NCBI GenBank assembly: GCA_947652115.1
Contig: OX393566.1
Coordinates: 27,098,281 to 27,162,280, forward strand
Reading direction: 5' to 3'
DNA length: 64,000 nt
Source of the DNA: Blastomussa wellsi
Lineage: Eukaryota; Cnidaria; Anthozoa; Scleractinia; Plerogyridae
Each line of letters opens with the position of its first letter. Within the stretch, counting starts at the first letter, position 1. The translations under genes were made by a program, and so were the position numbers. Shown here piece by piece: positions 23,459 through 37,400 of the stretch. The notes under the pieces are model-generated. The model ran no database searches. It was not told the DNA's origin and saw nothing but the letters and a program-made list of their open reading frames with translations.

Positions 23459-24199
23459 GTGAGTTGCCTTATTGCTAATAAAGGTGATATTGTATGTTAA
23501 TATGAAGGTTGATTTGCAGCAAACTTATTCTTTCCTGAATTTATCATGCTGTGTTTTGCCGATCTCGACCATAATTAATTAAGCTGGTCTAAACTGCTTT
23601 AAAGCTTTATATTTATTTATGAATTCTCTGTTTCTAAATGAACTAAAGCTACCGGCAATACTCCTTCGTGGAAGGCTAGGTAGCCATAACTAAGATCTAA
23701 CTCTATCGTATGTTCAGTGCAAAACAGCAGCGCTTTAATTCAGTCGCTTTCAACTCGCAGCATCTTGACAACCTACTTCACAGCACATTCTGTGAGGTTT
23801 TTCCTTTTTCAAGAACTATTTTCCTTTTCTGATCTCAGTTTATTGTGGCTGAGACTTTCAGTCTGCTGTTCTTTGTGTCTGACAAATCACGGTTTAGGAA
23901 TGAATCTTCTTGACATTTGACATTTACACACTGTTTTGCATAATATTATAATTGATGCATACAGTAGTAATAATAATAACTTTATTAATGTGTTGATGTA
24001 TTTAGTTTTTACAACTAATAATTATTGGGGACAGAGTGAGAACAAAGGTATACAAATAAGAGATTTAATAATATATACAACTGCAAAGGTTGTAGATAAC
24101 AATTGTTGTTCCTGCTGTCCAAGGAATATAAAAATTACCCATATCATTATTGTTCATCAAATTCAATGTGAAGATATGCCTTGCAGGTAAATTCACCAA

Positions 24200-24570
24200 A
24201 ACGTTAACAGTGGGAGTGCGGGAGTGCTTGTTGTATCTTTTAGGGGGTAAAATTGATGGATTGGTACCGCTTAGGGAACTTTAAGCTAAAAGTACCACCG
24301 CTAGAGTTGTTGCGGTGCCTTTTAGGGAAATGACAGGAACTGTGTGTGACTCTGATGGTTTTTATTTGAAGTTTTCATTTATGTAATTTGGTGTTTTAAA
24401 ATTGGTTTCTCCAGTAGAAGTAGTGGTACCTTTTAGGGTTGAAAATTTTGGGGCGCCACAGCCACTAATCGGGATTCTGGTACCTTTTAGGGGTACTTTC
24501 CAAAATTTCCGACGAACACAACTGTCATTTTAATAGGGGAGTTCCCCCGGGGTTTTAACCCCAGAAAAAA
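24200..24570. repeat. Repeat with recurring GGTACCTTTTAGGG-like motifs
   Basis: The motif TACCTTTTAGGG or a close variant occurs at least four times in ABCB6 intron 1, and the block ends GTTCCCCCGGGGTTTTAACC. Related but inverted vocabulary (GCATATGAAAGGGGCGGGAA, CCCCTAAAAG) occurs at 42308-42390 and 59575-59690, so this is one dispersed family. Confidence 0.55.
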
Positions 24571-24640
24571 TAGATCCCTAATGATGTGACCATATCTGAT
24601 GCCAAAACATGCTTTTACTTATAAATAGTCTTTCCCACAG

Positions 24641-25429
24641 GTGAACACAAAACTAACTGCATGCTGACATATCACAATGACTATATGTACTCAGTATTGT
24701 GATTTCAATGAATCTCTGTCAAGTCATCTGTCCAAAGACTCTGGCCTTCCAAGATGCATTATGGGCACTGTACCCCCTGCTGTTCTGCTACTCTTTGTGA
24801 TATCCCTTGCTTTGTTTCAATTGTTTAAAAGAAGAAGGACTTTACTGCAAGATATAGAGTCAATCTCTGTTGAAGAACTTATCAAAGAAGACAATGGAAT
24901 TTGTGAATTGATAGAGAGTTCCATTCAGTGTGTTGACAACCCTGCAAAATTTGTCCATGGTGACAACCGTACCTCATTTTTCTACACATTTCAACAGTTC
25001 ATGCACATTTGTCTTGTGTTTGTTCCTGTCATTGACATTATAACCAAGGCTGCTATGGAACCAAAGAGACTACAAGGGTATGTTGTGGTTACTGATGGTG
25101 CAATGTTTCTGACATGGATGTTGGCATTTTTTGTTTTACGTGCTGAAAGTACGAGGTATTTCAAGGCTCGTGTTACCCGACATTCCTTTGGCCTATTGCT
25201 CTTTTGGTCACTGGCGTTTGTTATGGAGAATTTGGCTTTTATCTCGTGGAACAACCCTCATTGGTGGTTTGGTCGACAAACAAGGAACCAGGAAGCAGAG
25301 TTTGGTTTGTTTATAACACGTTATGCTATGATGGTTGTGATCTTTGTAATTGGATTAAAAGCACCAGGTCTTTATCAGCCACTGCCAGTTCCTGTCATAG
25401 AAGAGCCACAATTTTTGGAAGGATCATCA
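24641..25429 (+). CDS. ABCB6: ABCB6 exon 2: 5' UTR end and N-terminal TMD0
   Basis: The coding part gives 251 residues. It opens [20 protein letters not shown] and has about five hydrophobic spans, near 33-50 ([18 protein letters not shown]), 103-123, 136-156, 168-188 and 208-228. [20 protein letters not shown] aligns with the TMD0 of vertebrate ABCB6. This accessory domain directs the protein to endolysosomal membranes in vertebrates. It contains an Asn-Glu-Ser sequon near the N-terminus. It ends in phase 0 at a GTAAGC donor. Confidence 0.9.
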
Positions 25430-28400
25430 GTAAGCAAATTTGATTATCTTGTTTCAAAACGTTAATGTCAAGGACATCAACATAGTTGGGTTTAAAATCC
25501 CTTTCTTTTTCATTGGTCAGGAAATGTATTTATTATTGCAGAAAAGTTATTCAGTTACTAATATTAGTACACAGTAATATTTATTGTATAACATAATGTA
25601 ATATTTGGCTTTTTTACTCTGGAAATGATGATTGCATCTTACTATTGTACAATTAATGAGTACCGGTAATTATGCTTCAAATTGTTTTTTGCGTATTGTT
25701 TCTAGGCTTTAGATCGAAGGGGACAGTCAGCATTTAAAGGTTTCTGGCAGAAAATGAAGCTGCTGGGGCCATTCTTGTGGCCTGCAGACAGGTAGAAGTA
25801 AATAGTGTGTGGACAATGCAAATCAAAATGACAATGTTCTTTGTAGATTTATTCTGTTTTTGTATTTTTTTTATTTACGTTTTGCTTATTTGCATTTTTT
25901 AATGTGTATTTTCTTGTTCTTTTTTTTTTCTCGGATTAACCTGGCCCACCTCGATTAGAGCTCAGGGATGTAGCTAAGGGCCGGCTACCGGCTAATTTCA
26001 CCAGCTGAAAGAGAGCTTATCACCAGCTTAAATTTAAAGAAATTTTCCAGGTACAACGGTCAGAAAAGCCGGCCAAGCTTGTTTGTGAGCCAGCATTGTA
26101 AATTCTTAGCTACATCCCTGAGTGCTGCTACTTTGTTGTTGTTGTTGTTGTTTTTATGTTGTCTTTATAAATACAAAAATATTCTTGTTACTAGGTACCT
26201 GCAGGTTAAGGTGGTTGTGTGTTTTCTTATTCTGGGAGTTGGCCGAGCTGTGAATGTTCTTGTTCCATATATGTATAAAATAATAGGTAAGTTGATTCAA
26301 AATAAAGGTCCGGCTGCCTGGGACAAGTACATTTTCCAGTAGGGAAAGTAACTTTCTCTGCTCACTTGCCTGATGGACAAGAGCCCAGTAAAGTTGTAAA
26401 AAAGCTGTTTTAAAAAATATCAGTAAAATCTAGACGCATTAGTTCATGGGTAATCAGAGGTTTTATTTGACTGTTTGAAGCTTCGTGAAAGCTAGAAGGA
26501 AAACCTAGGGAAAATCTCTTTTGCCAGTTCCAGTCCAACATGTGTGAACGTCACCCTACAAGGCATTGTTATGTATGCCACCTGAGGTAAAAAATTTGTT
26601 ATTGTACATGTACAGGGAGTTGGATCAGACTAAGCCAAATGCAAGGCTTAACCAAGTGTATTTTTTCTTGTTTTTTTTTTTGGCTGGGTAAGGGAAATTC
26701 ATGAATTATTAATGAGTTTTAGAACCTGGGCAAGGGATTAAAGTGCCTAGCAAGCAAAATTTGAGAGTTGCCCCAAAGGGCAAGCTAGAAATAAAGTCTT
26801 TTTTTCGAGCCCTGGTTATGATCGTAGTTATCATCCACTACCATACCATACCATACCATACACTTTATTTATTAGAGTAGCTCTATTGAGCTAATATCTC
26901 CGAGAAAGAAAAATACATCAATGTATTTATGAAGTCTCAATTGAACCTATTAGGGTTGCCAGTTAAGTAATAGCCAGCTACCAGCAATAATCTCAATCTG
27001 TTTCATGATCTTGTCTGGCCTCGTGATCTGATTCTGAAATGATCATGGCAACATCAGCTTCTAAAGTTTCCAACAAAAAACACCTACCTCAAAACATGGC
27101 GACAACTATTCCTAAAACTTCTGTATTGTATAATTTATTCTTTGCAAGATGTTTTTACCGTCTGTACGCATGAAGTAAAATTGGTTGCTCAGTGGCAAAT
27201 TGCAATTAAAATAATTAGATTTTGTAGTAGATTAGGTGTGTTCTTGTTGAATAGCCAAACATAAGGATCAAAATTATTGTTATGAGACCTGACCTACATA
27301 TTTTTTTATACATGTATCTATTTTATGCTTCATTTTTATCTTAGGTTCAAATTTTATTTTTCTAATGTTTGATAATGAGTTTGAAACAAAGGAAACTAAA
27401 ATTTGAAGCAACCTTGCATAAAATTGAACCACAATACATATTTAAATTTTTTATTTTTGTTGTTCCAATTGGGACCCTACCCACCCTAACTGAAATAGCC
27501 TAACCTACTGAACTTTTCCCTGTAGTTAACTGTTATTATTTGGCAAGTGCTAAGCAAGCTTACTCTGCCAGTGAAACAGAATGATATTTTGGTGTCATTT
27601 CAGTGAACAACCTTACACCAGGAAATGTTGTGATAACAGACCCTTGGCATATGATTCTGATTTACGTGGCGTTAAGATTTTTACAAGGAGGCGGCACAGG
27701 TGGTATCGGCTTATTGAGCAACATCAAGGCCTTCTTGTGGATCAAGATTCAACAGTTCACTAGTAGGACACTTCAAGTGCGACTTTTTGCTCATCTTCAC
27801 AGGTGAAATACATGACTGTGTCTTCAGGAATAAAGGCTATGTCTTTACTAAGCCAAACAAATTTGAAAATGCAACCTTTTTCTCAAGATGGCCTTCTGTC
27901 AACACTAAAATGTCATTTTCAGTCATTGAAAAATTATGGAACTTTTTCTTAAAATGTTCTCCAAAGTGGATAAATTTGAAAATGCCAGCTTGGTGTGTAA
28001 GCATGGATGACAAAAACAGAAGGTTTTGAGAACATCACATCACAACAGTCAACGAAACCCTTGTCTGGTCATTCGGGGACAAGCAGATTTCTTTCTATGC
28101 TAATTTGCCCAACAGGCAAGGGCTCAGACAAGTTGTAAAATATTGAAAATACCAGTAAAATCATGGGTAATCAAAGGTTTTATTTGACTGTTTGAAGCTT
28201 AACAAAAGCTAGAAGGAACACCAAGCCATGGTGAGGCTACTATGAATGAAGTTGACACAGCCTCCTCAGTGTGATCTTTGGTTCACAAGGCAGTAAAACC
28301 TCCTTATAATCCAGTTCATCCCCAAAAATACCACAACCTTGCCATGCTCTCACATGTTTGAAAATTTCCCTAAATATAGATTTAGCCAAGCCTAAAAGCA

Positions 28401-31400
28401 GAGCTGGTTCTTAATAATTTCTGTACTAGCGTGGGCAACTACTGTAGAAAAATTCCTTCCAGAAGCGAAAAAATTGGACCTGAGCCCACGATCAATGAAA
28501 CAATAATACCTGGTCAACGGTCAACTTTAAAAAAAAATGTGTCACCTTGATGAGTTCTAAATCTTAGCCCGTGATCTGGTGATGTGATTCTGGTCAGTGG
28601 ATGCCTTCTTTTGACAGCTGTCAATTGACCATAACATAGCAAAGATATAAGCTTCTAGTAACCTTATTAACTAGGTTGAACTCTCTGAATTATAACCACC
28701 ATATTGTCATTTGGGGCGATGTCGTACAGACAGACGTATTTTGCATGCACCTGCGAGCATGCCTCTTGCCATTTTGACCATGAGAAATGAAAGGCATGGT
28801 TCTCCTTTGTGTACCTTGAATGCGTGCTTGGTTCTCTTATTTCTATAAGTATGGGGCTCAGCTCTGTAGCCCTTCAGGCCATCGGAGCTCTGCTATAATG
28901 CATAATTTACTAACTAAACTAGTTTTTTAAAAACACCAAACAACACATTTACATTGACTACCTCTAGCAGATCTCTCACTGGTATTATAAAATAATACTG
29001 TTTGTCTTATGTTATACAGCCTGTCTCTTAACTGGCATCTTAATCGTAAAACTGGAGAAGTAATCAGAATGGTGGATCGAGGTGCCAACAGTATTTATAA
29101 TCTGTTAAAGTAAGGCACTGCATGTTAACTGCTCGAGTTTGCAATAATGTGCAATTTGAATAAAACATTGTCAGTAAGAAATGTTCAGTTGATTAAAAGA
29201 AGTTAATTTGCCACTGGATGCAAACATTTCAAATAGATAATCACTTTTGAAAAAGGGCAGTTATTTTGATTGATTTATTTCATTATATCAATTAATCAAT
29301 TTATTTATTTATTAGTTTCTTTCTTTGCTTTTTATTTGTTTTACTTAAAATAATAATAATCTCTATTGAGGAAACTTTTTCATGTACATGTATTGGGTTT
29401 TCAAAAGGACCTCAAGACCTACTTTATATTTAATATTTAATTGAAGGTCCATTGCATCACAATATTATACAATATCTCTGAACATGTTTTAACCTGGGCT
29501 TTCCTAAATCAAGGCCACTTGAAAGGTTTTCTGGTATAATTATTGTTTTCAAGAGATTAATGTTAGGTACAGTACATGTAGTTGTGACTTGTTTAAAGTC
29601 AACTGCACAATTCAAGTGATTTACATTTTATCTCGCTTGTTGTGTGGCTTGTCTGTCCTTTAGTGCCTTTTGTTGGCCTTGGCACCAGCTGGCGACTTGA
29701 TAAAAATTTTTGGTCACCTCCTTCTGGTGGTGGAACTCACTACAATCATAGATTAACAAAAGAATCCCTTTCAAAGATAGTGCCAAGATAAAAGACAGTG
29801 TTTGGCAAGGGCATCCAAATTTCATGTCAGTTTAATAACACCTTGGCCGAAAATCAAAGCTAAATATAAATTTGACGTAGAGATACTTGTGTATCATGCC
29901 TAGCAAGGTGAAACAAACCCAGAAATAGTTAGTTGCCTACTAGTGACCAGGAAGGCACAATTTTGTACCCTGTATTATGTAACATGTGCAATGTCCGGTG
30001 TTTTTCTCATAGCTACCTTTTGTTCAACATTTTCCCTACATTTGCCGACATCGGTGTAGCAGTTGTTTATTTCATCATTGCTTTCAACGTCTGGTTTGGG
30101 TTGATTGTCTTCTCGACCATGGCTCTATACATTGGTGAGATGTACTTCCAATCATTATTCTATACCATCAAGATATGAAATAAGTAAAAATATAAATTAA
30201 GTACTTAGTACAATTAAATAAGCTACAGCTCAAAAATTACACCTTTCGATCTAAAATTTGGTGGAAAGTATCTCTGTATTACTCTACATTTTTGTTGCTG
30301 GTGTGGATCATTAGTAGCTCAGAAATTAGCAATTCTTTGCAACATACCCATTAACATTGCTCTGTAAGTAAGTATGATTAAATAATTATACAGCTTGAAT
30401 ATTACGAACTGAGAAGCAAAAGTGAAATAATAACTTGGCAAAAATGATTATACAACTAACAGTAAAATTTTAAAGCAGGACCTATAATTTGTTGCTAGTA
30501 GAACATGAACAAAATATATTTGCTTGAATTTTTTATCTCGGTTAATAAATCATTTTATTCAGCTGCTACAGTGCTGATAACTGAGTGGCGAACTAAATTT
30601 AGACGTGAGATGAATGAGAAGGACAATGCAGCCAAAGCTAAAGCTGTCGACTCCCTCTTGAACTTTGAAACTGTAAGTTGAAAACTAAGCTGTTAAGTTT
30701 TGTTTAGTTTTTACCCTCAGTACAGTTTGGGATTTTCCTTTGTTCTGGAGTATTGTGATATAACTATGATAAAATAACTATGATAAAATTCAAATTGTAC
30801 CACTGAAAACATAGTCAGATATGTACCACCCACCTATAATTTTATTTACTTGTTGAAGGTTTGGTTTTGTGCCAAAAAGGCATTGTGTTTTTATGGGTTT
30901 ATCAACACTTCCTACATTAACTTCATGGCAGCATTCCAGTTATTTGCCATGTATTTGGTGTTATTATTCAACAAATTGCCACTTCAAGAAGAGATTGTTA
31001 TCCGTAGTCTGAGTCGGCTAAGTATCAGGTGATATTCCATGCAATTTTGCAGGATAATTGTTTATTATATTAACCTAGGTGATGATTTTTTTTATTTTCA
31101 ACATCTATCACCTTGTCAATGTATTGATATTATAATGGAAATTGAACGTTGATCACAGTCATTTGCTCCAGGTGAAGTACTACAGTGGAGAGGACTTTGA
31201 AGTGGAGAGACTGAACCTTGCTATTCAGGACTACCAGGTATACTGACTGCACATCAATTATTGCAGCGGCGGCTTGCCAACCCATTTAGCACTGTACCTG
31301 ATCATGAGCTATTGGTGCAATCTTACTTTCAGAAATGTGAATGGGACACAAATGCATCCCTTGCTCTTTTGAACACGGCACAGAACTCAATCATCACTGC

Positions 31401-34400
31401 TGGACTCTTGGCTGGCACACTGTACTGTGGCAAGTTGGTGGTGGAGGGACAGCTAGGGGTGGGTATATTGCGTGACCTCAGAGTGTTCATTGAAGAGAAT
31501 GGAACCTGACCATTCTCATCCCCAGAGCTGCTTGAACCAGGAACAGCTGGCTCTGGGGAAACATGAAACAAATTAACCATTTTTTAATCCCTTAAGGACG
31601 TTTGCGCTAATTGTTTGTGCAAATCATTACTGCACACAATTTTTCACACCACATCCATCAAGTGTGCGCGCTGAGGAAAAACAAAGGGCAAGAAGCCGTT
31701 TTGTAGCTTTGCTGATAGTTTAATCTCTTAAATGGTCGATGACCCCTACTTTTTTCCATGAACTGATTTTATTTACAATTCTCGGCAGATTGTCAAAAAA
31801 TGAACAATCAATCAATGTGGGAAGTTAAAAAATTTTGAAGCTTTCTGCCCACAGGTCATCGAATCCTGCCATCTTGCGGCTGTTAGGCGAGTGGAAATGT
31901 GGTCGCTAAATGCAAAGTTTTTCTTTAAGGAACCACACTAATTGAATAAATTCACTTTATGGGTCCATTTAATAAACTACATTTGACAGAGATATGTTCA
32001 TTTCAAAGATTTATTTGCAATATTTTTGTGTTTACAGACACTAGCCGTATCCGGTAACGAAGCGCAAGTTTTCAGATTTAGGGTGTTCTTCTGGGCATGT
32101 TATCTTCAAAATGAAGTTGGTGACCCCCAATTTTTTTTTGCATTTCTGACATCAGTTACTCATTGTCTTACAGTGGTGAGAGTTTCAGAAAAAAATCAAT
32201 GGTAGAAACTTTTTGTGCGAACGTCCTTAAATGGTTGATTTGATTGAACTCCCTTTCTTATATTCTAGCCAATAATCATGTGTCCCCAGAGCCACTAGCT
32301 CCTCATGCACAGGCCCAGCTGAGCAGTAAGAGGGACAAGTGGCTCTGGGGACCAGAAGGGAGGTTTTCACTAAAGGGATTGGGACTTGTTCACTAAAAGG
32401 ACTGGGACCTGAATGACCAAAACATGATTGAGCCTGTTTTTTGTTTTTGGTTTGTTTGTTGTTTATTTTATCAATATGTACGCTTAAATCCAATGTAGGT
32501 TGGAGATTTTGTCTTGTTTGTTACATATACCCTTCAACTTTACACACCTCTGAACTATTTTGGTACATACTACAGGTAAGGCAGTTATGTTTTAAAGGCT
32601 AAAACAACCTTCATAAATCAGTAACTTTGACTACTCATCCAGAAAAAACTTAGCTGGTAAAAATATGCCATTATTCATTTTGAAATTACCCTTTGTCTTT
32701 GTTTGATGGTGAAAATGTTAGAGCAAATCAGCTCACTTTCAGCTGGTAAAATTGGCCAGTATCCCTGGTAGAGAAAGGGTAAAGCCTCTAAATTCAAGCT
32801 TTGTAGCCCGTGAGGCCTGGGCTAATCCCTGTTTCCAAAGCATGAAGTGACTAGGAGTATTTCTACTCTCCTCTGGATGAAATTGACTAGTTCGGTGCAG
32901 GGTTACCACTAGCTAATTTCCCAGGCAGCCATTTAAACGCCTGGCTTGATTGAGGTACCATTTGTACGGGAGCATGGGCTCCAGCTTGGGCTTCAACCAG
33001 TGCACATTAGGGTTAGGGTAATTCACTGCAGAGTGCATGTAGCAGTGGCATTGCCTATCTTATTCACTGCAGAGTGCATGTAGCACTGCCATTGCCTATC
33101 TTATTCACTGCAGAGTGCATGTAGCACTGCCATTCCCTATCTTATTCACTACAGAGTGCATGTAGCACTGCCATTGCCTATCTTATTCACTGCAGAGTGC
33201 ATGTAGCACTGTCATTGCCTATCTTATTCACTGCAGAGTGCATGTAGCACTGCCATTGCCTATCTTATTCACTGCAGAGTGCATGTAGCACTGCCATTGC
33301 CTATCTTATTCACTACAGAGTGCATGTAGCACTGTCATTGCCTATCTTATTCACTGCAGAGTGCATGTAGCACTGGCATTGCCTATCTTATTCACTACAG
33401 AGTGCATGTAGCACTGTCATTGCCTATCTTATTCACTACAGAGTGCATGTAGCACTGCCATTCCCTATCTTATTCACTACAGAGTGCATGTAGCACTGGC
33501 ATTGCCTATCTTATTCACTGCAGAGTGCATGTAGCACTGCCATTGCCTATCTTATTCACTACAGAGTGCATGTAGCACTGCCATTGCCTATCTTATTCAC
33601 TACAGAGTGCATGTAGCACTGCCATTGCCTATCTTATTCACTGCAGAGTGCATGTAGCACTGTCATTGCCTATCTTATTCACTACAGAGTGCATGTAGCA
33701 CTGCCATTGCCTATCTTATTCACTGCAGAGTGCATGTAGCACTGCCATTGCCTATCTTATTCACTGCAGAGTGCATGTAGCACTGTCATTCCCTATCTTA
33801 TTCACTACAGAGTGCATGTAGCACTGCCATTCCCTATCTTATTCACTGCAGACTGCATGTAGCACTGCCATTCCCTATCTTATTCACTGCAGACTGCATG
33901 TAGCACTGCCATTACCTATCTTATTCACTGCAGAGTGCATGTAGCACTGCCATTCCCTATCTTATTCACTGCAGACTGCATGTAGCACTGTCATTGCCTA
34001 TCTTATTCACTGCAGAGTGCATGTAGCACTGCCATTACCTATCTTATTCACTACAGAGTGCATGTAGCACTGCCATTACCTATCTTATTCACTGCAGACT
34101 GCATGTAGCACTGCCATTCCCTATCTTATTCACTGCAGAGTGCATGTAGCACTGTCATTGCCTATCTTATTCACTGCAGAGTGCATGTAGCACTGTCATT
34201 GCCTATCTTATTCACTGCAGAGTGCATGTAGCACTGCCATTGCCTATCTTATTCACTGCAGAGTGCATGTAGCACTGCCATTGCCTATCTTATTCACTGC
34301 AGACTGCATGTAGCACTGCCATTCCCTATCTTATTCACTGCAGAGTGCATGTAGCACTGTCATTGCCTATCTTATTCACTGCAGAGTGCATGTAGCACTG

Positions 34401-37400
34401 CCATTGCCTATCTTATTCACTGCAGAGTGCATGTAGCACTGTCATTGCCTATCTTATTCACTGCAGAGTGCATGTAGCACTGCCATTGCCTATCTTATTC
34501 ACTGCAGACTGCATGTAGCACTGCCATTCCCTATCTTATTCACTGCAGAGTGCATGTAGCACTGTCATTGCCTATCTTATTCACTGCAGAGTGCATGTAG
34601 CACTGCCATTGCCTATCTTATTCACTGCAGAGTGCATGTAGCACTGTCATTGCCTATCTTATTCACTGCAGAGTGCATGTAGCACTGCCATTGCCTATCT
34701 TATTCACTGCAGAGTGCATGTAGCACTGCCATTGCCTATCTTATTCACTGCAGACTGCATGTAGCACTGCCATTGCCTATCTTATTCACTGCAGAGTGCA
34801 TGTAGCACTGTCATTGCCTATCTTATTCACTGCAGAGTGCATGTAGCACTGCCATTGCCTATCTTATTCACTGCAGAGTGCATGTAGCACTGCCATTCCC
34901 TATCTTATTCACTGCAGAGTGCATGTAGCACTGCCATTCCCTATCTTATTCACTGCAGAGTGCATGTAGCAGTGTCATTGCCTATCTTATTTACTACAGA
35001 GTGCATGTAGTAGTGCCATATTTTGCCACAACTCAACTTTTTTCTTTCAGAATGATTCAACAATCGTTTATTGACATGGAGAATATGTTTGACTTGTTTC
35101 AGCAGAAAAGACAGGTGATTGGACAGATTTTGCATTTATAGTTGATGCTGTTTCTTTATCTTTATCTTATTTTCATTCGTCTAGTTCTAATATTAACTTT
35201 GTATGGGGCTTTGGCCTCTTGTATACCATCCAAATGTTTTATTTTAGTTTGCCATCACTTTAGTAGATCTTGCATTAAATTGTAACAAATAAATTTTGAC
35301 TAAGTACTAATGATGAGAAATTATATCCAGTGATGTCATTAAGACAAGATTGCATCTGTGTCAGCAATAGAATCACACATTTTCATTAACAATTGTAGTG
35401 ATTTTCCTCAGCTCTTGTAGTAATTAACTTTATGCCATGTAAATATTGTTATCTATTTGTATTTTTTTTAATTGAGTAGGCTGATCACGCATAATCTTTT
35501 TAGTGTCTCTTCGGTCTCGTCGCCACTTTTCTTTCTATAATTTGATTAATTTCACTTTTCACTATAATATTATTAACCCATTGATGTCCGTAGATTTTTG
35601 GAAAATGCGCTTTTTGTGAGCTAAATCTACCCCTATATACTCAAAACTTCGTTTGCAACGTGAAAACATGAATGTCTTTCCACGAGCAATGTTGCTCATG
35701 GCCAGTTTTGGCCGTCACAGGAGCATATGGGTTAATTACCTTGTAATGTATTCTGTCTGGCAAAATAAAAAAATAAAATAAATTAAAGCGTGCATTCAAG
35801 TAGTTTATCTTGTTGTAATATTAGGTACTGTTTAAATTGGCATTAACAATGTTGTTATTCATATTGTGGATGCCTGCAGGTACTAGATGAACCGCATGCT
35901 CGAGATATTCGAGTGCCCAGTGGTCTGATAAAATTTCAACATGTCAACTTTTCTTACCTTCCAGAGTGAGTTTTGCTGTTTGATTGATTTCAAACTATAT
36001 ATCAGAAGCAGGAATTTCATGATGAGAGTTTGTAGAAGTTTTATTTTCTGTCCTTGTAATCAGTTCCATGTTCTTCCTCACTTCCTGATTGATTCCTGTC
36101 ATTTATCGAGTAATGTTCTACTGTAATGTTGTACTGTAATGTTCTACTGTAATGTTCTACTGTAATGTTCTACTGTAATGTTGTACTGTAATGTTGTACT
36201 GTAATGTTGTACTGTAATGTTCTACTGTAATGTTGTACTGTAATGTTGTACTGTGATGTTCTACTGTAATGTTGTACTGTAATGTTCTACTGTAATGTTG
36301 TACTGTAATGTTGTACTGTAATGTTGTACTGTAATGTTCTACTGTCATGTTCTACTGTAATGTTCTACTGTAATGTTCTACTGTAATGTTCTACTGTAAT
36401 GTTGTACTGTAATGTTCTACTGTAATGTTGTACTGTAATGTTGTACTGTAATGTTCTACTGTAATGTTGTACTGTAATGTTGTACTGTAATGTTCTACTG
36501 TAATGTTCTACTGTAATGTTCTACTGTAATGTTGTACTGTAATGTTCTGTGTACGTTTTTATTGTCAGTGAGATTAAAGGACCAATTAACATTTCTGTAC
36601 TTTTTAGTTAGCAGCCGAGGTAAGAGGAAGGTTTTCGGGTTGTTTTGTCAGAGACTGAAAAATCAAGTTTTAAAGAGTGTTGTTTGGTTATTTTATAGTA
36701 TTTATTATTATGCTGTAAATAAGCATTGTTTAGCTATTGATTTTAGTTAGGTGCCCCTATTAGCTAATCTGTAGCTAAATACACTGACACGTTAATAACG
36801 TTTTTCATTCATTCATTCCTCGTGTTTTACCACCAACATATTCGACAATGGCTTCTCGTCTGTTTTTTATAAGTCTGATAGAAGAGTGCTCATGTACATG
36901 TTTTTTTACAATATTTTATTTTTCCCACAGGAAGCAGATTCTTAAAGACTTGACATTCACGGTGTACCCTGGTCAGACGGTGGCACTTGTTGGTCCGTCA
37001 GGAAGTGGCAAGAGCACGATCATTCGACTCTTGTATCGCTTCTATGATCTGGACTCAGGAGTCATCTCCATTGATGGACAGAACATTGCAAAGGTTGCTT
37101 ATTTGTAGAAATTAAAAAGTATATTTGTAACAGTAGTTATCCTGGATTCCAGAGGTTGTAAAACAGCATTGGACACGCTTCTTTGTTCACAAGAACTTTA
37201 GAGCAAGTTCAACTACCAAAAAGTAACAAAAGCTTTATCAAAGCAAACAGTTCTTGTGTGTTGTACAGTGTTCAATTTTATGTAGCTTGCATGTTTCGAC
37301 GGAGATGATTATTAATAAACAATCCTCATAGTGTGTAATTGTCCTACCCAGGTCACCCAGAAGTCTCTCCGAAAAGTCATAGGAGTGGTTCCACAGGACA

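Noticed and set aside
23303..23500. Longer N-terminal coding exon for ABCB6 in the leader
   Set aside because: Neither frame joins in phase to the ABCB6 ATG frame; there is an in-frame stop (TGA 24665-24667) just before the ATG, and no ATG opens the longer frame.
33024..35020. Possible CRISPR array (regular 41-bp repeats)
   Set aside because: There are no unique spacers; the whole unit repeats, no cas genes are present and the DNA is a eukaryotic intron. It is a satellite.
36157..36348. Open frame coding a repetitive [14 protein letters not shown] peptide
   Set aside because: It is a by-product of the stop-free 13-bp minisatellite, antisense within an ABCB6 intron.
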